From Chaetoderma sp. LZ-2023a (lineage: Eukaryota; Mollusca; Caudofoveata; Chaetodermatida; Chaetodermatidae), in the NCBI GenBank assembly GCA_034401795.1, contig CM067367.1, positions 31,960,942-32,024,941 on the forward strand: 64,000 nt of DNA. The letters run 5' to 3'. Position numbers and translations under genes: made by a program. Under the pieces are notes generated by a model. The model was given only the letters and a program-made list of their open reading frames with translations. It was not told the origin of the DNA and did no database searches. Positions 1 through 9,769 of the stretch are shown here, piece after piece (within the stretch, counting starts at the first letter, position 1; each line of letters opens with the position of its first letter).

Positions 1-173
1 ACTTTTTGACATATAAATTATTTACGTAATTACATGTACGTACATGTAGACAGTCTAATTTTGGGAGAGCTGCGGTGCTGGAGCGGACTTCATAGAACCA
101 CAAGCCAGTAGGCCCTATGGCTCAGTAATGAGTGACCAGGTGAAAACAATGTTTTATATATGTTTCAATTGTG

Positions 174-368
174 AGTTGTGACTGCTCTGAGTCTGATTAC
201 GGTATCAGTCTATCAGAATCACTTGACCCATTCTACATTTACATCAGAGACAGCCTGAGACAGTATGACAATATCAAATCATTCGATATTATCATACATT
301 CATACTGTCTCTGATATAAATGTAGAGTGGGTCCAGTCAAAAATTTTAGGTCAGAGGCAGTTGCCACA
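174..368. repeat. Foldback (palindromic) element
   Basis: Two arms of about 70-80 bp (174-255 and 300-368) are inverted copies of each other with some mismatches. Both carry the run tctacattta/tataaatgtaga next to a gagacag/ctgtctc block. The loop holds a smaller caatatc/gatatt palindrome. The structure is that of a MITE or foldback element. No open frame or clear target duplication was found. Confidence 0.6.
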
Positions 369-374
369 GCAGGG

Positions 375-1735
375 CTCTGCCAAGAAATTCATTTAGTGGG
401 GCCAATGGCCCATCACTAGCGAAAGATAGGGATCATTCGCTGAATGTTATGGGTCAAATGTATATCGGACCGTATGATCCCCTAACAATACCACCCCACC
501 GCCAAAAAACCCATGCACCCAATGCAAAACAAATAAATGAATATCTTACATTGTTGTGTCTTACTTAGTTTAATATGGTGTGATTTAAATTGGGTTTTTA
601 AAATATATTTTTGCGTATTTATGCAAATACGCTGCATATCTGAAGCTCTGCCTGTGTGTGTGTGGCACCTCAGTTTTGGTGGCAGTATAATTTTGACCAT
701 AGAACATCAGCTGCCATTCCCGCTGTTCTATTAAATGTGCCAATGAGGGCAATGGGAGAACTTGTGATTTTTTAGGTATCTGTCTTTGCCCGCTTGGGGT
801 CCCAATTGGGATCCATGCAGGGAATGCACTCACTTGCCTAACCAGTCATGAAGCAAAGCAGATTGACGAAACTACTGCCAGCAAAATAAAATAAGGCACA
901 CCCAGAACGAGCATGAAAAAATGCAGAATAAACTTTACAAAATGGTGAAGATTCAGCGAACAGCGCTGGATTCAACAACTACATTGTATGGAATCACAAG
1001 GCATCAACAATCAGGGTTCTGCCTACTCTGGTCGGGATTAGCTACCACTCAACAATTTTAACCAGCACTAAAGACTAAACTATCTTTTTTAACCACCACT
1101 TTTCACATATTTTGTTGAAATTAAGCTTAATTTCAAGGAACTATGTAAAATTTCCGTTAAAATGTCCAACACTAATTTTATCCTGGGCAGAACCATGAAC
1201 AATATAGGATAGGGTTGCATTTAATGGACACATGACTGAAGGCACACACCTCTTGTGCCAGGGCACAGTGTCCATGACATAGTTATTATTCTTTACCTCT
1301 GAATGCAGACAGACACATTTGTTAGCCTTCATATCATATCCGATTAGGATCTATCTCATCCTTGTAGAGCCCTTCTTAAAGGGATCCATCACTGTATTTG
1401 AACACAAGGTGGAGATAGATTGGGATTAAGAGACGGTTTAGAAATCAATCTACTGGGTGACAAGCTGAAAAAACGTTTTGGACATTATTATCTGGCAGGG
1501 CGAATTAAAGATTACATCGGTTCAGCCCGGGTCGCTACAGCATTCTCAAGCTAACCCTGATAACTACAACACATTAACAGTAGCCTCACCAACACACTTT
1601 ATGACAGGCTATGGTTAAAATCTATTCTATAAGGTGCAAAAACGACCACTGACACGGTGTGAAAAGATCCACGTCGAACAGATCCATGGTTGAAATGACT
1701 TGCTACCCTACATGTCATCGGCTTTATTTATGTAA
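375..1735. other. Non-coding stretch, nothing recognised
   Basis: AT-rich DNA with only short, overlapping open frames that resemble no protein I know. By position it would be intronic to PSMD7, whose first exon lies to the right and which is transcribed leftwards. I could not recognise further PSMD7 exons here. Confidence 0.5.
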
Positions 1736-1748
1736 AACGTTAGGGTAG

Positions 1749-1860
1749 AATGCACTTTAGTGGGCGCAGAAATCTCGCGAGATTTTATGTCAATCTCGCG
1801 AGACTTCTGTTGCTACGGAAGATGACGTCATAATTAATTCACCCATAAAGTGATGACGTC
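1749..1860 (+). repeat. Left terminal inverted repeat of the Merlin-like element
   Basis: About 112 bp, matching the complement of 3129-3240 with a few mismatches. It contains two tctcgcgaga palindromes and tgacgtca (CRE-type) palindromes, so it could act as promoter DNA. That function is inference. Confidence 0.8.
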
Positions 1861-1933
1861 ATTTTTGATTATTATTATTATAGGGATTCCCTGATAAATT
1901 TATGGGAATTTTTATTTTTACAAGAATACATAC

Positions 1934-2930
1934 CTAATCAAAATCATCGTAAGAGTGATCCAAAGAAATAGAGGCGTTTGCATCAGAATTATCCGGTCGA
2001 ATGTTCTCTTTGTCAGTCTCCGTTTCTGGTGAAGTTTCGAAATTTACTCGTTTGACTAAGGAGAGAAATTTTAGGAATTTGTCATTGGCATTTTCAAGAT
2101 ACTTTTTGCGGACGATGTACTCGAGGAAGTAGCTGTCATAAAGTTGTTTTTGGGTCCCAGAACAAGGAAGAGTTTTTCAAAGCGTGCCAAGTAGACTCGA
2201 TAGTGTTTGTATGGGCACCTGTTTCACTATTAACGAATTCTTTAGAATGATTCACTGTTTGATGTTGGTAACCTATTGATGAAAGGGATGAATAAGCCTT
2301 CCAACAGTCTGAGATTATTGTTGTCCCAGGAAGAATATGTTTCTTGATGATAGGAATGAGTGTATTCGCTGAGCGGTCATCAACAACAACAAAAAAACTT
2401 CGTTTAGATTCTCGTTCAATACCGCCAAACACCCAACAACCATCAACACGACGACCACGATTATATTTGCGTTTGCCAAATTTTGACTCATCAATTTCAA
2501 TCACTTTTCCCACACCCCCAATAACTTCGTTGTCTTGTTCTAATATAAAAAAACAAACTTCACGGCAAAAATTAAACCAGTCAACAATTGTATGTGATGA
2601 ACCTATTCCTAGCTGAAACTGTACATAATCATTAGGAAGTTTGTAGACCCAGTAGTAAGTGAGTTTTAGAATTTCGGACAAAAATAGATGAGATCCGCTA
2701 AACCAACTGTCACTTCTTATAGAAACTTTTTTACCACACGTTTTGTTGACACATCTCCAAATAAGCCCATCTTTACTGGCTGATTTGTCTTTTTTCAAAG
2801 TAATGTATCCAGAAACACAATATTTACAAACGCCGCTAAAATCCTTTAATATACTTTCCTTTTGCAACCAATCTACAACATCATTATCGCATATTCTATA
2901 TAAATCGTCATATTTCATCATTTTTGACAT
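1934..2930 (-). pseudogene. ISXO2/IS1595-type DDE transposase (Merlin-like), frameshifted
   Basis: From the ATG at 2930 a 264-codon frame runs to 2136. It has an N-terminal zinc ribbon (CKYC at residues 36-39, then a second C-x4-C pair, CVNKTC) followed by an ISXO2-like DDE nuclease domain. The first Asp is in IEIDESKFGKRK, the second in TIISDCWKAY, and the Glu in HTNTIESTWHALK, all typical of this family. Just after HALK, near 2165, a one-base slip ends the frame. The +1 frame continues without a stop to a tag at 1934-1936 and has the usual charged tail. The gene is therefore one lesion from full length (about 330 codons). It is one of the youngest elements in the window. Confidence 0.85.
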
Positions 2931-3128
2931 GTTGACATTTCATAATGTTTACAAAAAAGAATGCTGTTAATTAATTATGACATCATCTCCCTTAAATATT
3001 AATTATGATGTCATTTTCCTTAGAATCGGAAGTCTGTGACGTCATAATTAAGCTTCGCCCAAAAACGTTCTAATGTGGAATGCTGGTTGCGTCATAATTA
3101 GGATTTCCCCCAGAACAATGAAATGTGA

Positions 3129-3240
3129 GACGTCATCAATTTATGGGTGAATTAATTATGACGTCATCTTCCGTAGCAACGGAAATCTCGCGAGATCAAC
3201 GCAAAATCTCGCGAGATTTCTGCGCCCACTAAAGCGCATT
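3129..3240 (-). repeat. Right terminal inverted repeat of the Merlin-like element
   Basis: Inverted partner of 1749-1860. It has the same paired tctcgcgaga motifs and a tgacgtca-type motif. Confidence 0.8.
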
Positions 3241-3259
3241 AGTTCCAAACGTTATGTCA

Positions 3260-3482
3260 TAAGTCATGTCTCCACAAGTAATTTGTTTAAATGTATTGTA
3301 TCGTACTCTGTCCTTTGTAATATAAAATATCCATGTAAATGTATATAAATGTTATATGTATAAACATAATATTATAAGTTTATGTTATATGTCCACCGCA
3401 TCATAGGCCTTGCCTTTGGTGGATGTCTGTATTGAGTTGTTGAATTATTTACCAATATGGAAATAAAGAATCTTGAATCTAT
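3260..3482 (+). repeat. Probable LINE 3' tail
   Basis: An AT-rich stretch closes with ggaaataaagaatcttgaat. That polyadenylation-signal-plus-short-repeat ending is common at the 3' ends of truncated CR1/RTE-type LINEs. No coding remnant is present. The call rests only on the look of the end. Confidence 0.35.
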
Positions 3483-3640
3483 TTGTGATGCTCTGATGTG
3501 TTTGTCCATGCATTAGTTTAAACGAAAACTGGTGTCAAGGAGAAACGAAAACTGGTATTATTACAAAATGTATGGCTTTGCGAGTGAATAAACAATGATA
3601 TTTCAACTCAGTTCTTTGCATTTGGCAGTGTAAACTTTAC

Positions 3641-3815
3641 CTGCAAAACTATTTGACACGTCAAGTGTGCCAGTTCTGCTTGATCCAAGTAAAACACCGA
3701 CAACTCGTTTAACGTTTCCTACTTTTCCCATGCGATTAAAATGATCAACAACACTTAGCAGCACCAATGGATGGACCACGACATTTGTTGTTTTCGGTAC
3801 TTCTGCTGACGGCAT
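3641..3815 (-). CDS. PSMD7: 26S proteasome lid subunit Rpn8/PSMD7, first coding exon
   Basis: Rpn8 is a non-catalytic MPN-domain subunit of the 19S regulatory particle and pairs with the deubiquitinase Rpn11. From the ATG at 3815 the exon encodes 58 codons plus one base. The residues [31 protein letters not shown] and LDVSNSFA are near-identical to the N-terminus of metazoan PSMD7, which is the start of the MPN domain. The frame ends exactly at a consensus donor (gcag/gtaaag at 3640-3635), and SNSFA is followed by Val in other species, as a G-phase junction would give. The short lead [11 protein letters not shown] is a few residues longer than in human. Downstream exons are not in the window. 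An intact start and a real donor argue against a processed pseudogene. Confidence 0.93.
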
Positions 3816-4079
3816 AATTAAAGTATCTAGCTAGTTTGAATTTGCTAAAATGTCACTTTTACTTGGAAAAAAACAACAATGACTTAACGGTTTCAATCCT
3901 TTTCTTCTTGTTATTGTTAATTTTGTGTAAGTTCCGTCGCCCGGATTTTCCTTTCACGAGATCCTCAAAATAAGAGCTCATCCTGGAAAAATTAAGTTCA
4001 ATATAAACAAGCAAGTCAGCAGGTTCTGACATACTTTAGCCCAAAATAGTGTATGGAACCGTGATGCAATTACCTATCC
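3816..4079 (-). promoter_or_regulatory. Upstream region of PSMD7, probable promoter
   Basis: About 260 bp between the PSMD7 start codon and the first LINE fragment. It includes a less AT-rich piece (ccgtcgcccggatt near 3936) as in housekeeping promoters. No TATA box is obvious. The assignment is by position only. Confidence 0.35.
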
Positions 4080-4507
4080 ACTTTTTATAATCTTTAACAA
4101 GTGAACAGACAAAAACAAATCACCTGGTCCAGATGGAGTACATCCCAAAGCATTAGCAGAGCTAAAAGAGAGATTGTGCATGCCCTTGCCTATTATATTT
4201 AACAAATCTATGGATAACGGGATAGTACCCGACAAGTGAAAGACAGCCAACATCACAGCAATTTACAAAAAGGGGGCCAAATCTGACCCTGGAAGTTACA
4301 GACCAGTAAGCCTGACAAATGTATTGTGTAAATTAATGGAAAAGCTAGTGCGGTCAGAAATAATAGAACTTATGAAGAGAAACAAATTCTTCAGCAAAAG
4401 ACAATTTGGTTTTATGGAAAGAAGATCAACAGCACTGCAACTACTAAGGGTACTGGATGACTGGACAAAAGTGGTGGACAAAGGGGGACAAATGGATGCC
4501 ATATATA
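4080..4507 (+). pseudogene. LINE reverse transcriptase, N-terminal half
   Basis: Encodes the early RT motifs of CR1/L2-type LINEs: NKSPGPDGVHPKAL, then (after an in-frame tga) ITAIYKKGAKSDPGSYRPVSL, then FFSKRQFGFMERRSTALQLL. The segment stops in a ta-rich stretch where the Tc1 element landed; the RT sequence continues at 6165. Known role of the family: target-primed reverse transcription of the LINE RNA. Confidence 0.85.
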
Positions 4508-4530
4508 CACCTGTGCAAAAGTTAAGCACC
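4508..4530 (+). repeat. Left TIR of the Tc1-like element
   Basis: 23 bp, identical to the complement of 6142-6164, and directly preceded by the TA target site. Confidence 0.92.
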
Positions 4531-4829
4531 ACCCTATTTTTACGCACATGCGAGGGTATATTCATGTGCTATGAAGAAAGCAATAGCATAAACATTTATG
4601 TACCCATCCATCTTAGTGCAAGAGGTAATAATGCAACTAGAGGAATGCTGATTATGATGGTGGGGAAACACTGTATGTTTTTGTTTGAACTTGAAAACGA
4701 GGCCTGAATATGGTTACGTTGACACAACTGACAACTATTGCCCTACAGTTGACACACGTGGCTAGATTGTCATTAATGGTGTCTGCAAACGAAGTTTAAC
4801 ATCTGTGCACGAGTTTGAGACTGTCATTA

Positions 4830-5855
4830 TTAATACCGGGTATATCCACCTTGTGCCTGGATGACGGCCTGGACACGACATCTCATGCTGGTCACCAACC
4901 GACTGATACGCCATTGTGGTATTCGTTGCCATTCAAGATGGAGTGCGTCTGTTAATTCCTGTAGGTTCTGCACAGGAGGATCCCTCCTTCTCACCATGTT
5001 TCCCAGAATGTCCCAGATATGCTCAATAGGGTTCATGTCAGGGCTCCTTGCTGGCCATGGTAGGGTTTCGATGGCATTCTGGTGGAGGTATTCATGCACA
5101 GCTCTAGCACGATGTGGTCGGGCATTGTCATCCATGAATATAGGGTGGGTTCCAGGTGCATGATTTACAAGATGAGGGACCACAACTCTATCCAGTATGG
5201 AATCTTGATATCTTTGTCCATTTAGTGTTCCAGGTACAGTCAACAGATCCAGCTTACAATCAAATGAGATTCACCCCCATATCATAACGGAACCTCCACC
5301 AAATGGAACTTCTTCCATGATGTTACGTTGGTCGTACGCCGTGCGTCTGGACCTCCATACACGAGTTCGACCATCTGTGGCATGAAGCAGGAACCGACTT
5401 TCATCAGACCAGTGTACCCATCTCCAGGATCTCATGTTCCAGTGTCTTCTTTCGTTGCACCACCTCAGACGCTCCTCTTTGTGGTGTGCAGTGAGGAGAG
5501 GACGTCTGGCAGGTCTCCTAGCTTTCATGCCAGCAGCATACAGTCTCCTTTTGACGGTAGACATTGACACTCTATTGCGCGTTTCCCATTGCTGGCTGAG
5601 CACTCTGCTGTTGGTGAATGGAGATCTCCTAACAAGGCGTACTAGGGCTCGATCATCACGGGCAGTAGTCTTCTTCGGTCTTCCAGATCTAGGCCTGTCC
5701 TTCACCTCGTTAGTTTGCCCATGTTTTGCAATCAAACGACTGATTACAGTATGGTTAATGTTCAGCGGTCTGCCAATCTCTCTGCATGACATACCAGTGG
5801 TATGCATGCCTATGATTTGCCATTTCATACGATCACTTAACCTTCGTCTTGCCAT
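4830..5855 (-). pseudogene. Tc1 transposase (DD34E) with one internal stop
   Basis: The frame from the ATG at 5855 to the stop at 4830 is 342 codons, the usual Tc1 size, with a single in-frame TGA at 5271-5273. There the family has a Gly in the W-G-G-I-S motif. The N-terminus has a helix-turn-helix (LSDRMKWQIIGMHTTGMSC, NINHTVISRLIAKHG) and an AT-hook-like GRPKKT. The catalytic residues are the Asp in HWSDESRF, the Asp in FMDDNARPH, and the Glu in MNPIEHIWD, 34 residues after the second Asp, hence DD34E. The protein would bind the TIRs and cut and paste the element. One substitution separates it from an open frame. Confidence 0.92.
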
Positions 5856-6141
5856 AGCAGTTCACAATCAAGAGCTAATTCTCTCTGTACAAATAAACCA
5901 CGGTCATGAACACAAAATTCCTAATCTTGTCGCCTAAATCTGTATGTAATGTTCTACACGTCAAACTGGACTTTTACATAACTGAACACGTGTGCTGTTT
6001 CCCGCCACGCACGGACATCAAGCGGCGTGAAGTCATGCATGCATGTGCATTTCGTACTTGGAATTATGTCAGCTAACGCGGGGACAAAAAGTATGGCAGC
6101 CTAGTTGTACCATCATGTTTCTACGTTCTATTGTTTTTGCT

Positions 6142-6164
6142 GGTGCTTAACTTTTGCACAGGTG
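6142..6164 (-). repeat. Right TIR of the Tc1-like element
   Basis: Perfect 23-bp inverted match to 4508-4530, followed by the TA target duplication. Confidence 0.92.
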
Positions 6165-7379
6165 TATATATGGATTTTATGAAGGCGTTCAATACCATCC
6201 CACATATGTGACTCATTAGCAAGCTGAGGAAACATGGTCTAAGCGAACTTATAATGCTATGGGTCCAGGACTTTCTTTCAAACAGAAAGCAATACCGTCA
6301 TGGTCAATGGGCATGTTTCAGACAACCACCCAGTAACAAGTGGAATCCCATAAGGCAGTGTGTTAGGGCCTATCCTGTTTGTGATATACATTAATGATCT
6401 TCCTGACGCTGTAAGATCTACATGTTATCTCTTCGCAGATGATACAAAAATCTACAAGCAAATCAGATGCAAGGAAGATGAAATTGAGTTGCAAGAGGAT
6501 CTGGACTCCCTCCAGGAGTGGTCAAACACATGGCTATTGAGATTCCACCCAAACAAATGCAAAGTACTGACGGTAGAGAGCAAGGGAGGAAAACACCCAG
6601 ATGAGAAGAGCTACCACCTCCACAAGCAAGATGGGACACTAGCAAATCTTGAGAATACACAACAGGAAAAAGACATTGGGGTCACAGTAGACATGAACTT
6701 AACCTTCCCAAGCCACATTCGAGCCCAAGTTAACAAGGCGAACAGCATTATGGCGCTAATTAGAAGAACATTCAATTACTTAGATGAAGAAATGTTTAAG
6801 CAGTTGTTCCATGCCACCTGGAGTATGCAGTATGCAGTATGTGTGTGGAGCCCTCATATGAAAAAGGATGTAGTCCTAATAGAAAATGTACTACGGCGAG
6901 CATCCAAACAAGTTTCAGCATTAAGCAACATGAGCTATATAGATAGGCTGAAGAGACTGAAAATGCCCACAATGCGGTACAGAAGGATGAGAGGTGACAT
7001 GATGGAGGTCTATAAACTCACCCATGAAATGTATGATCCTGAAGCTTCTGAGGCACTGCTGATATTGGTAGAGAGTAGAGGCACAAAAGGCCATAGCTTG
7101 AGACATGATAAGCACCATAGTAGAACGAACATTAGTAAATATATGTTCACAAATAGTGTGGTAGATGTTTGGAATAGCTTGCCTGGCACCATAGTAAACT
7201 GTAAATCTGTCTTCGCCTTTGAAGTGGCCGTGGATAAATTTTGGGAGCAACAAGCCATTAAATTTGATTTCACATCTGAATATCGGATGCCGGGAAGTCA
7301 GGAACGTGGAACATTTTTAATGGAAGAAGATGTGGACATAGAGGCTGAACAGCAGCCTGAGTCCTCAGAAATTTCCTAA
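6165..7379 (+). pseudogene. LINE reverse transcriptase, C-terminal half
   Basis: Resumes copy 1 after the Tc1 element with MDFMKAFNTIPH (the first catalytic Asp motif of RT), then a stop and a slip. From 6360 a 339-codon open frame follows, with LGPILFVIYINDLPD, the active-site box FADDTKIY, a WLLRFHPNKCKVL block, and the C-terminal VWNSLPG motif typical of CR1/L2-type LINEs. The tail after this motif is acidic (EEDVDIEAEQQPE). The frame across the former insertion site is out of register inside a (TA)n run, which suggests slippage there in addition to the Tc1 insertion. Confidence 0.85.
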
Positions 7380-7394
7380 GAAGTCCTAAGAAGT

Positions 7395-7560
7395 GTATCA
7401 TTGGGAAAAATTCTGGATGCATGGAAATTGGCTAACGTCTTCCCAATCTTTAAAAATGGCGAGAAAAATATACCATCCAACTACATACCAATAAGTCTGA
7501 CGTCTGTTGTATGCAAATTATTAGAACCACTCTAAAAGATCATGTTATGGAGCATATATA
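7395..7560 (+). pseudogene. LINE RT fragment
   Basis: A short piece of another RT: ANVFPIFKNGEKNIPSNYIP followed by ISLTSVVCKLLEPL, equivalent to the YKKGAKSDPGSYRPVSL region of copy 1. It abuts the end of copy 1 and is interrupted by stops. It is a separate insertion or a rearranged piece. Confidence 0.65.
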
Positions 7561-7619
7561 TTCAGCCAGGAGAACTTTGGGAAAGAAAATGCAGGTAGAA
7601 CCGAACCAAAAGATCCAAC

Positions 7620-8030
7620 TGAGATGCACACAGTCATAAGTGAAATAGGTGAACGGAAAGCCAGAGAGAATAATATTGTTATTTTTGGTATGCCAGAGAA
7701 AGTGTCAAACATAGCCCAAGAGCGTATTGAGCATGACAAAGAAATAGTATCTGAAATACTGGAAATCTTTTGAAGTTCTAGTGAGAGAGAATATAAGGAT
7801 GCTAAGGTGCTAAGACTAGGAAAGTTTCAAGAAGACAAACGAGACCGCCATATCCTAGTGCCACTTATCTCACAATCGGCAAAGAAAACGCTGTTTAGAA
7901 ACATAAGTAAACTAGCTAAAACTAAAAAAGATTTAGGAAAGATCAGTATTGGGAATGACAGGACAAAGAAAGAGAGAGCGGATGATCGTAAGTTTGTATG
8001 CCGAGGCCAAGGAATTGGAAAAGAATGATT
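7620..8030 (+). pseudogene. Retroelement ORF1-like fragment
   Basis: Contains RKARENNIVIFGMPE, an acidic stretch, then VLRLGKFQEDKRDRHILVPL and NDRTKKERADDRK. In my memory this combination is found in ORF1 (nucleic-acid-binding) proteins of several LINE families, where an N-terminal coiled coil is followed by an RRM-like fold. At least one frameshift (near 7770) breaks it. Family assignment is tentative. Confidence 0.5.
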
Positions 8031-8089
8031 TCGGGGACTGCTTGTACCTTGTAAGAGGCACCACAGTACCTGATCTCACAACTAAAGAT

Positions 8090-8845
8090 GAGCACAGTGA
8101 TGTGAGCAAGAAGGCCCTGACCCTAGCCATGCTGGAAGAAATGTACCCTCAGGAGACATGGATAAGGATCTACACAGATGGATCAGCCAAAGACGCAATT
8201 AGGAACGGAGGTGCCGGACTGCACATACAATATCCAAACGGACAACATGAGTCAGCTGCAATACCGACAGGCAAACTCTGCACAAACTACAGAGCTGAAG
8301 TCGAAGCACTGGTCCATGCAGCTAATACCATCAGCAGAACAGCAGACCCTATTGCACAGATTGTCTTTTTATCTGATGCCCGCTCCGTCCTTGAGGCTAT
8401 CACCAAAGGTAAGCTGCCACAACTTGAAGAAGCACTACAAACCATCAAATGCTTTCGGATAACATTGCAGTGGATCCCCTCACACTCTGGAGTCCAAGGA
8501 AATGAGGAAGCAGACAAGATGGCAAAGGTGGGTGCAGAAGAGAATCAGACAGAAAACATGGCTGCACATACAGAGATGAAGACTATCACCAAGACACTCT
8601 ATAGAACACCTCAATCAGACGATGCCTACCATCATCTCTCGAGGCCAGAGCAAGTGACCATTTTTCGTCTCAGAACTGGACATAACAGACTAAACCAACA
8701 CATGTACAGGTGCGGTTCCACCTTACGACATCGCCGCTTGTCCTTGTGGAGAAGCAGAACAGACCACAGAGCACATACTTCAATGTTGCAGTACGTATCA
8801 GCTGCTGAGATAAGAGATCTGGCCTTTGTCAACCTCTTTTCTTGA
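8090..8845 (+). pseudogene. LINE-type RNase H domain with C-terminal zinc-knuckle remnant
   Basis: The open frame encodes a type I RNase H domain: IYTDGSAKDA (first Asp), YRAEVEAL (Glu), FLSDARSVLEA (second Asp) and WIPSHSGVQGNEEADKMAK (His and last Asp). These catalytic residues all look intact. After it, RLRTGHNRLNQHMYRCG leads into a Cys/His cluster (CPCG...TTEHILQCC) that sits in another frame because of a slip near 8730. This arrangement is the C-terminal end of LINEs that carry RNase H. No RT directly precedes it; instead it is joined to the ORF1-like fragment. Confidence 0.8.
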
Positions 8846-9059
8846 AAAGCTGTATGGGCCTGTGGAAGAACTGCAGAAAACCACAGATTTCATCTTGAGA
8901 ACGGCTCTCCAAGTGTGATACCAGCGATCGAAAAGGAGAAGAAGAAGAGGCCCACCATGCGCATGCAAGATAATAAAAGCAGCAAAAAAGTGTAGAAGAC
9001 AAAGAAAGATTCTAATGTAAATAGTGTAAATTCGTTTTCATTTTGTAATAATTTAAAGT

Positions 9060-9740
9060 GCTGTTATACAAATGCTGATCAGCTTAGAAATAAAATTAAT
9101 GAATTTGAGGTAGGGACAAGAGATACAGTGCCACATATGATAGGGATAACAGAAGTAAGACCAAACAACTCATCATATTGGCTAAACCCTGCAGAATTCA
9201 GTATTAATGATGTTTCCAGCTATGACATATTCTCCAACAACTTAGATAATGATGTGGGTAGAGGATTACTTTTGTATATAAACAGTTCTATCAGCAACAG
9301 AAGTGAAGATGATTACACATTCGAGGAGCACATATTCGTTAAAGTGAAATTAAATAATAATGATGACTTACTCATCGGTCTACTCTATAGGTCAGACAGT
9401 GGTACAAATGAAAATAATATCAAATTATGCGAAGTTATCAATGAAGCCAACAATTTGGGATTTTCACACTATATGTTTATGGGAGATTTCAATTACCCGG
9501 ACATTGGGAGAGAATATAAATACAAACGAATATAAGTTTGTACAATGTTTACAAGATAACTTTCTCTTCCAGCACGTGCACAAGCCAAAAAGATGGAGAT
9601 GAACAAATACCCCTGATATTTTGGACCTCATCATAACAATTGAAGAAAATATGATTGGTGAAATGGAACTCCAAAGTCCATTAGATAAAAATGACCATAG
9701 CTTAATTGTATTTGAATATAAATGTTACTCAATTGTAGCA
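9060..9740 (+). pseudogene. LINE apurinic-type endonuclease domain (EEP fold)
   Basis: Motifs of the endonuclease/exonuclease/phosphatase fold are present: YTNADQLRNKINEFE, IGITEVRPNN (the catalytic Glu), GLLLYINSSI, YMFMGDFNYPDI (Asp/Asn) and KNDHSLIVFEY (the terminal Asp-His). A frameshift near 9510 separates the GDFN motif from the end of the domain, and a stop follows a KPKRWR-like segment. In the living element this domain nicks the target for reverse transcription. Confidence 0.8.
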
Positions 9741-9769
9741 TAAGCCAAAGCAACCCAGGAAATGCTATG

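Larger units (their letters stand above)
1736..3253 (-). mobile_element. Merlin / IS1595-like DNA transposon with long TIRs
   Basis: About 1.5 kb bounded by inverted repeats of roughly 112 bp (1749-1860 and 3129-3240) that start aatgc(a/g)ctttagtgggcg. A weaker aacgtt match extends both ends. Between them, on the minus strand, is one DDE transposase gene. A single ORF between long inverted ends fits the Merlin superfamily, which is related to bacterial IS1016/IS1595. I could not define the 8-9 bp target duplication expected for Merlin. The element sits in the first intron of the PSMD7 gene. It is damaged only by a frameshift near the end of the transposase. Confidence 0.8.
4508..6164 (-). mobile_element. 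Tc1-like DNA transposon
   Basis: A 1657-bp element with perfect 23-bp inverted ends, beginning cacctgtgcaaaag at 4508-4530 and mirrored at 6142-6164. It is flanked by TA on both sides (4506-4507 and 6165-6166), the Tc1/mariner target duplication. It carries one minus-strand transposase gene. It interrupts a LINE RT gene, so it is younger than that LINE. Confidence 0.93.
4080..7379 (+). mobile_element. CR1/L2-like LINE copy 1, split by a Tc1 insertion
   Basis: Reverse-transcriptase coding sequence runs from about 4080 to 4507, is interrupted by a 1657-bp Tc1 element, and resumes at 6165. The 5' half of the LINE (endonuclease) is absent. The reading frame has stop codons and slips, so the copy is dead. 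Related copies lie at 9.0-11.8, 12.1-13.3 and 13.4-14.0 kb. Confidence 0.8.

Noticed and set aside
3641..3815. PSMD7 segment as a processed pseudogene
   Set aside because: It ends at a genuine donor in the expected phase and has an intact start; a retrocopy would continue into exon 2 sequence.
5328..5937. Plus-strand frames of 79 and 167 codons
   Set aside because: Antisense shadows of the Tc1 transposase.
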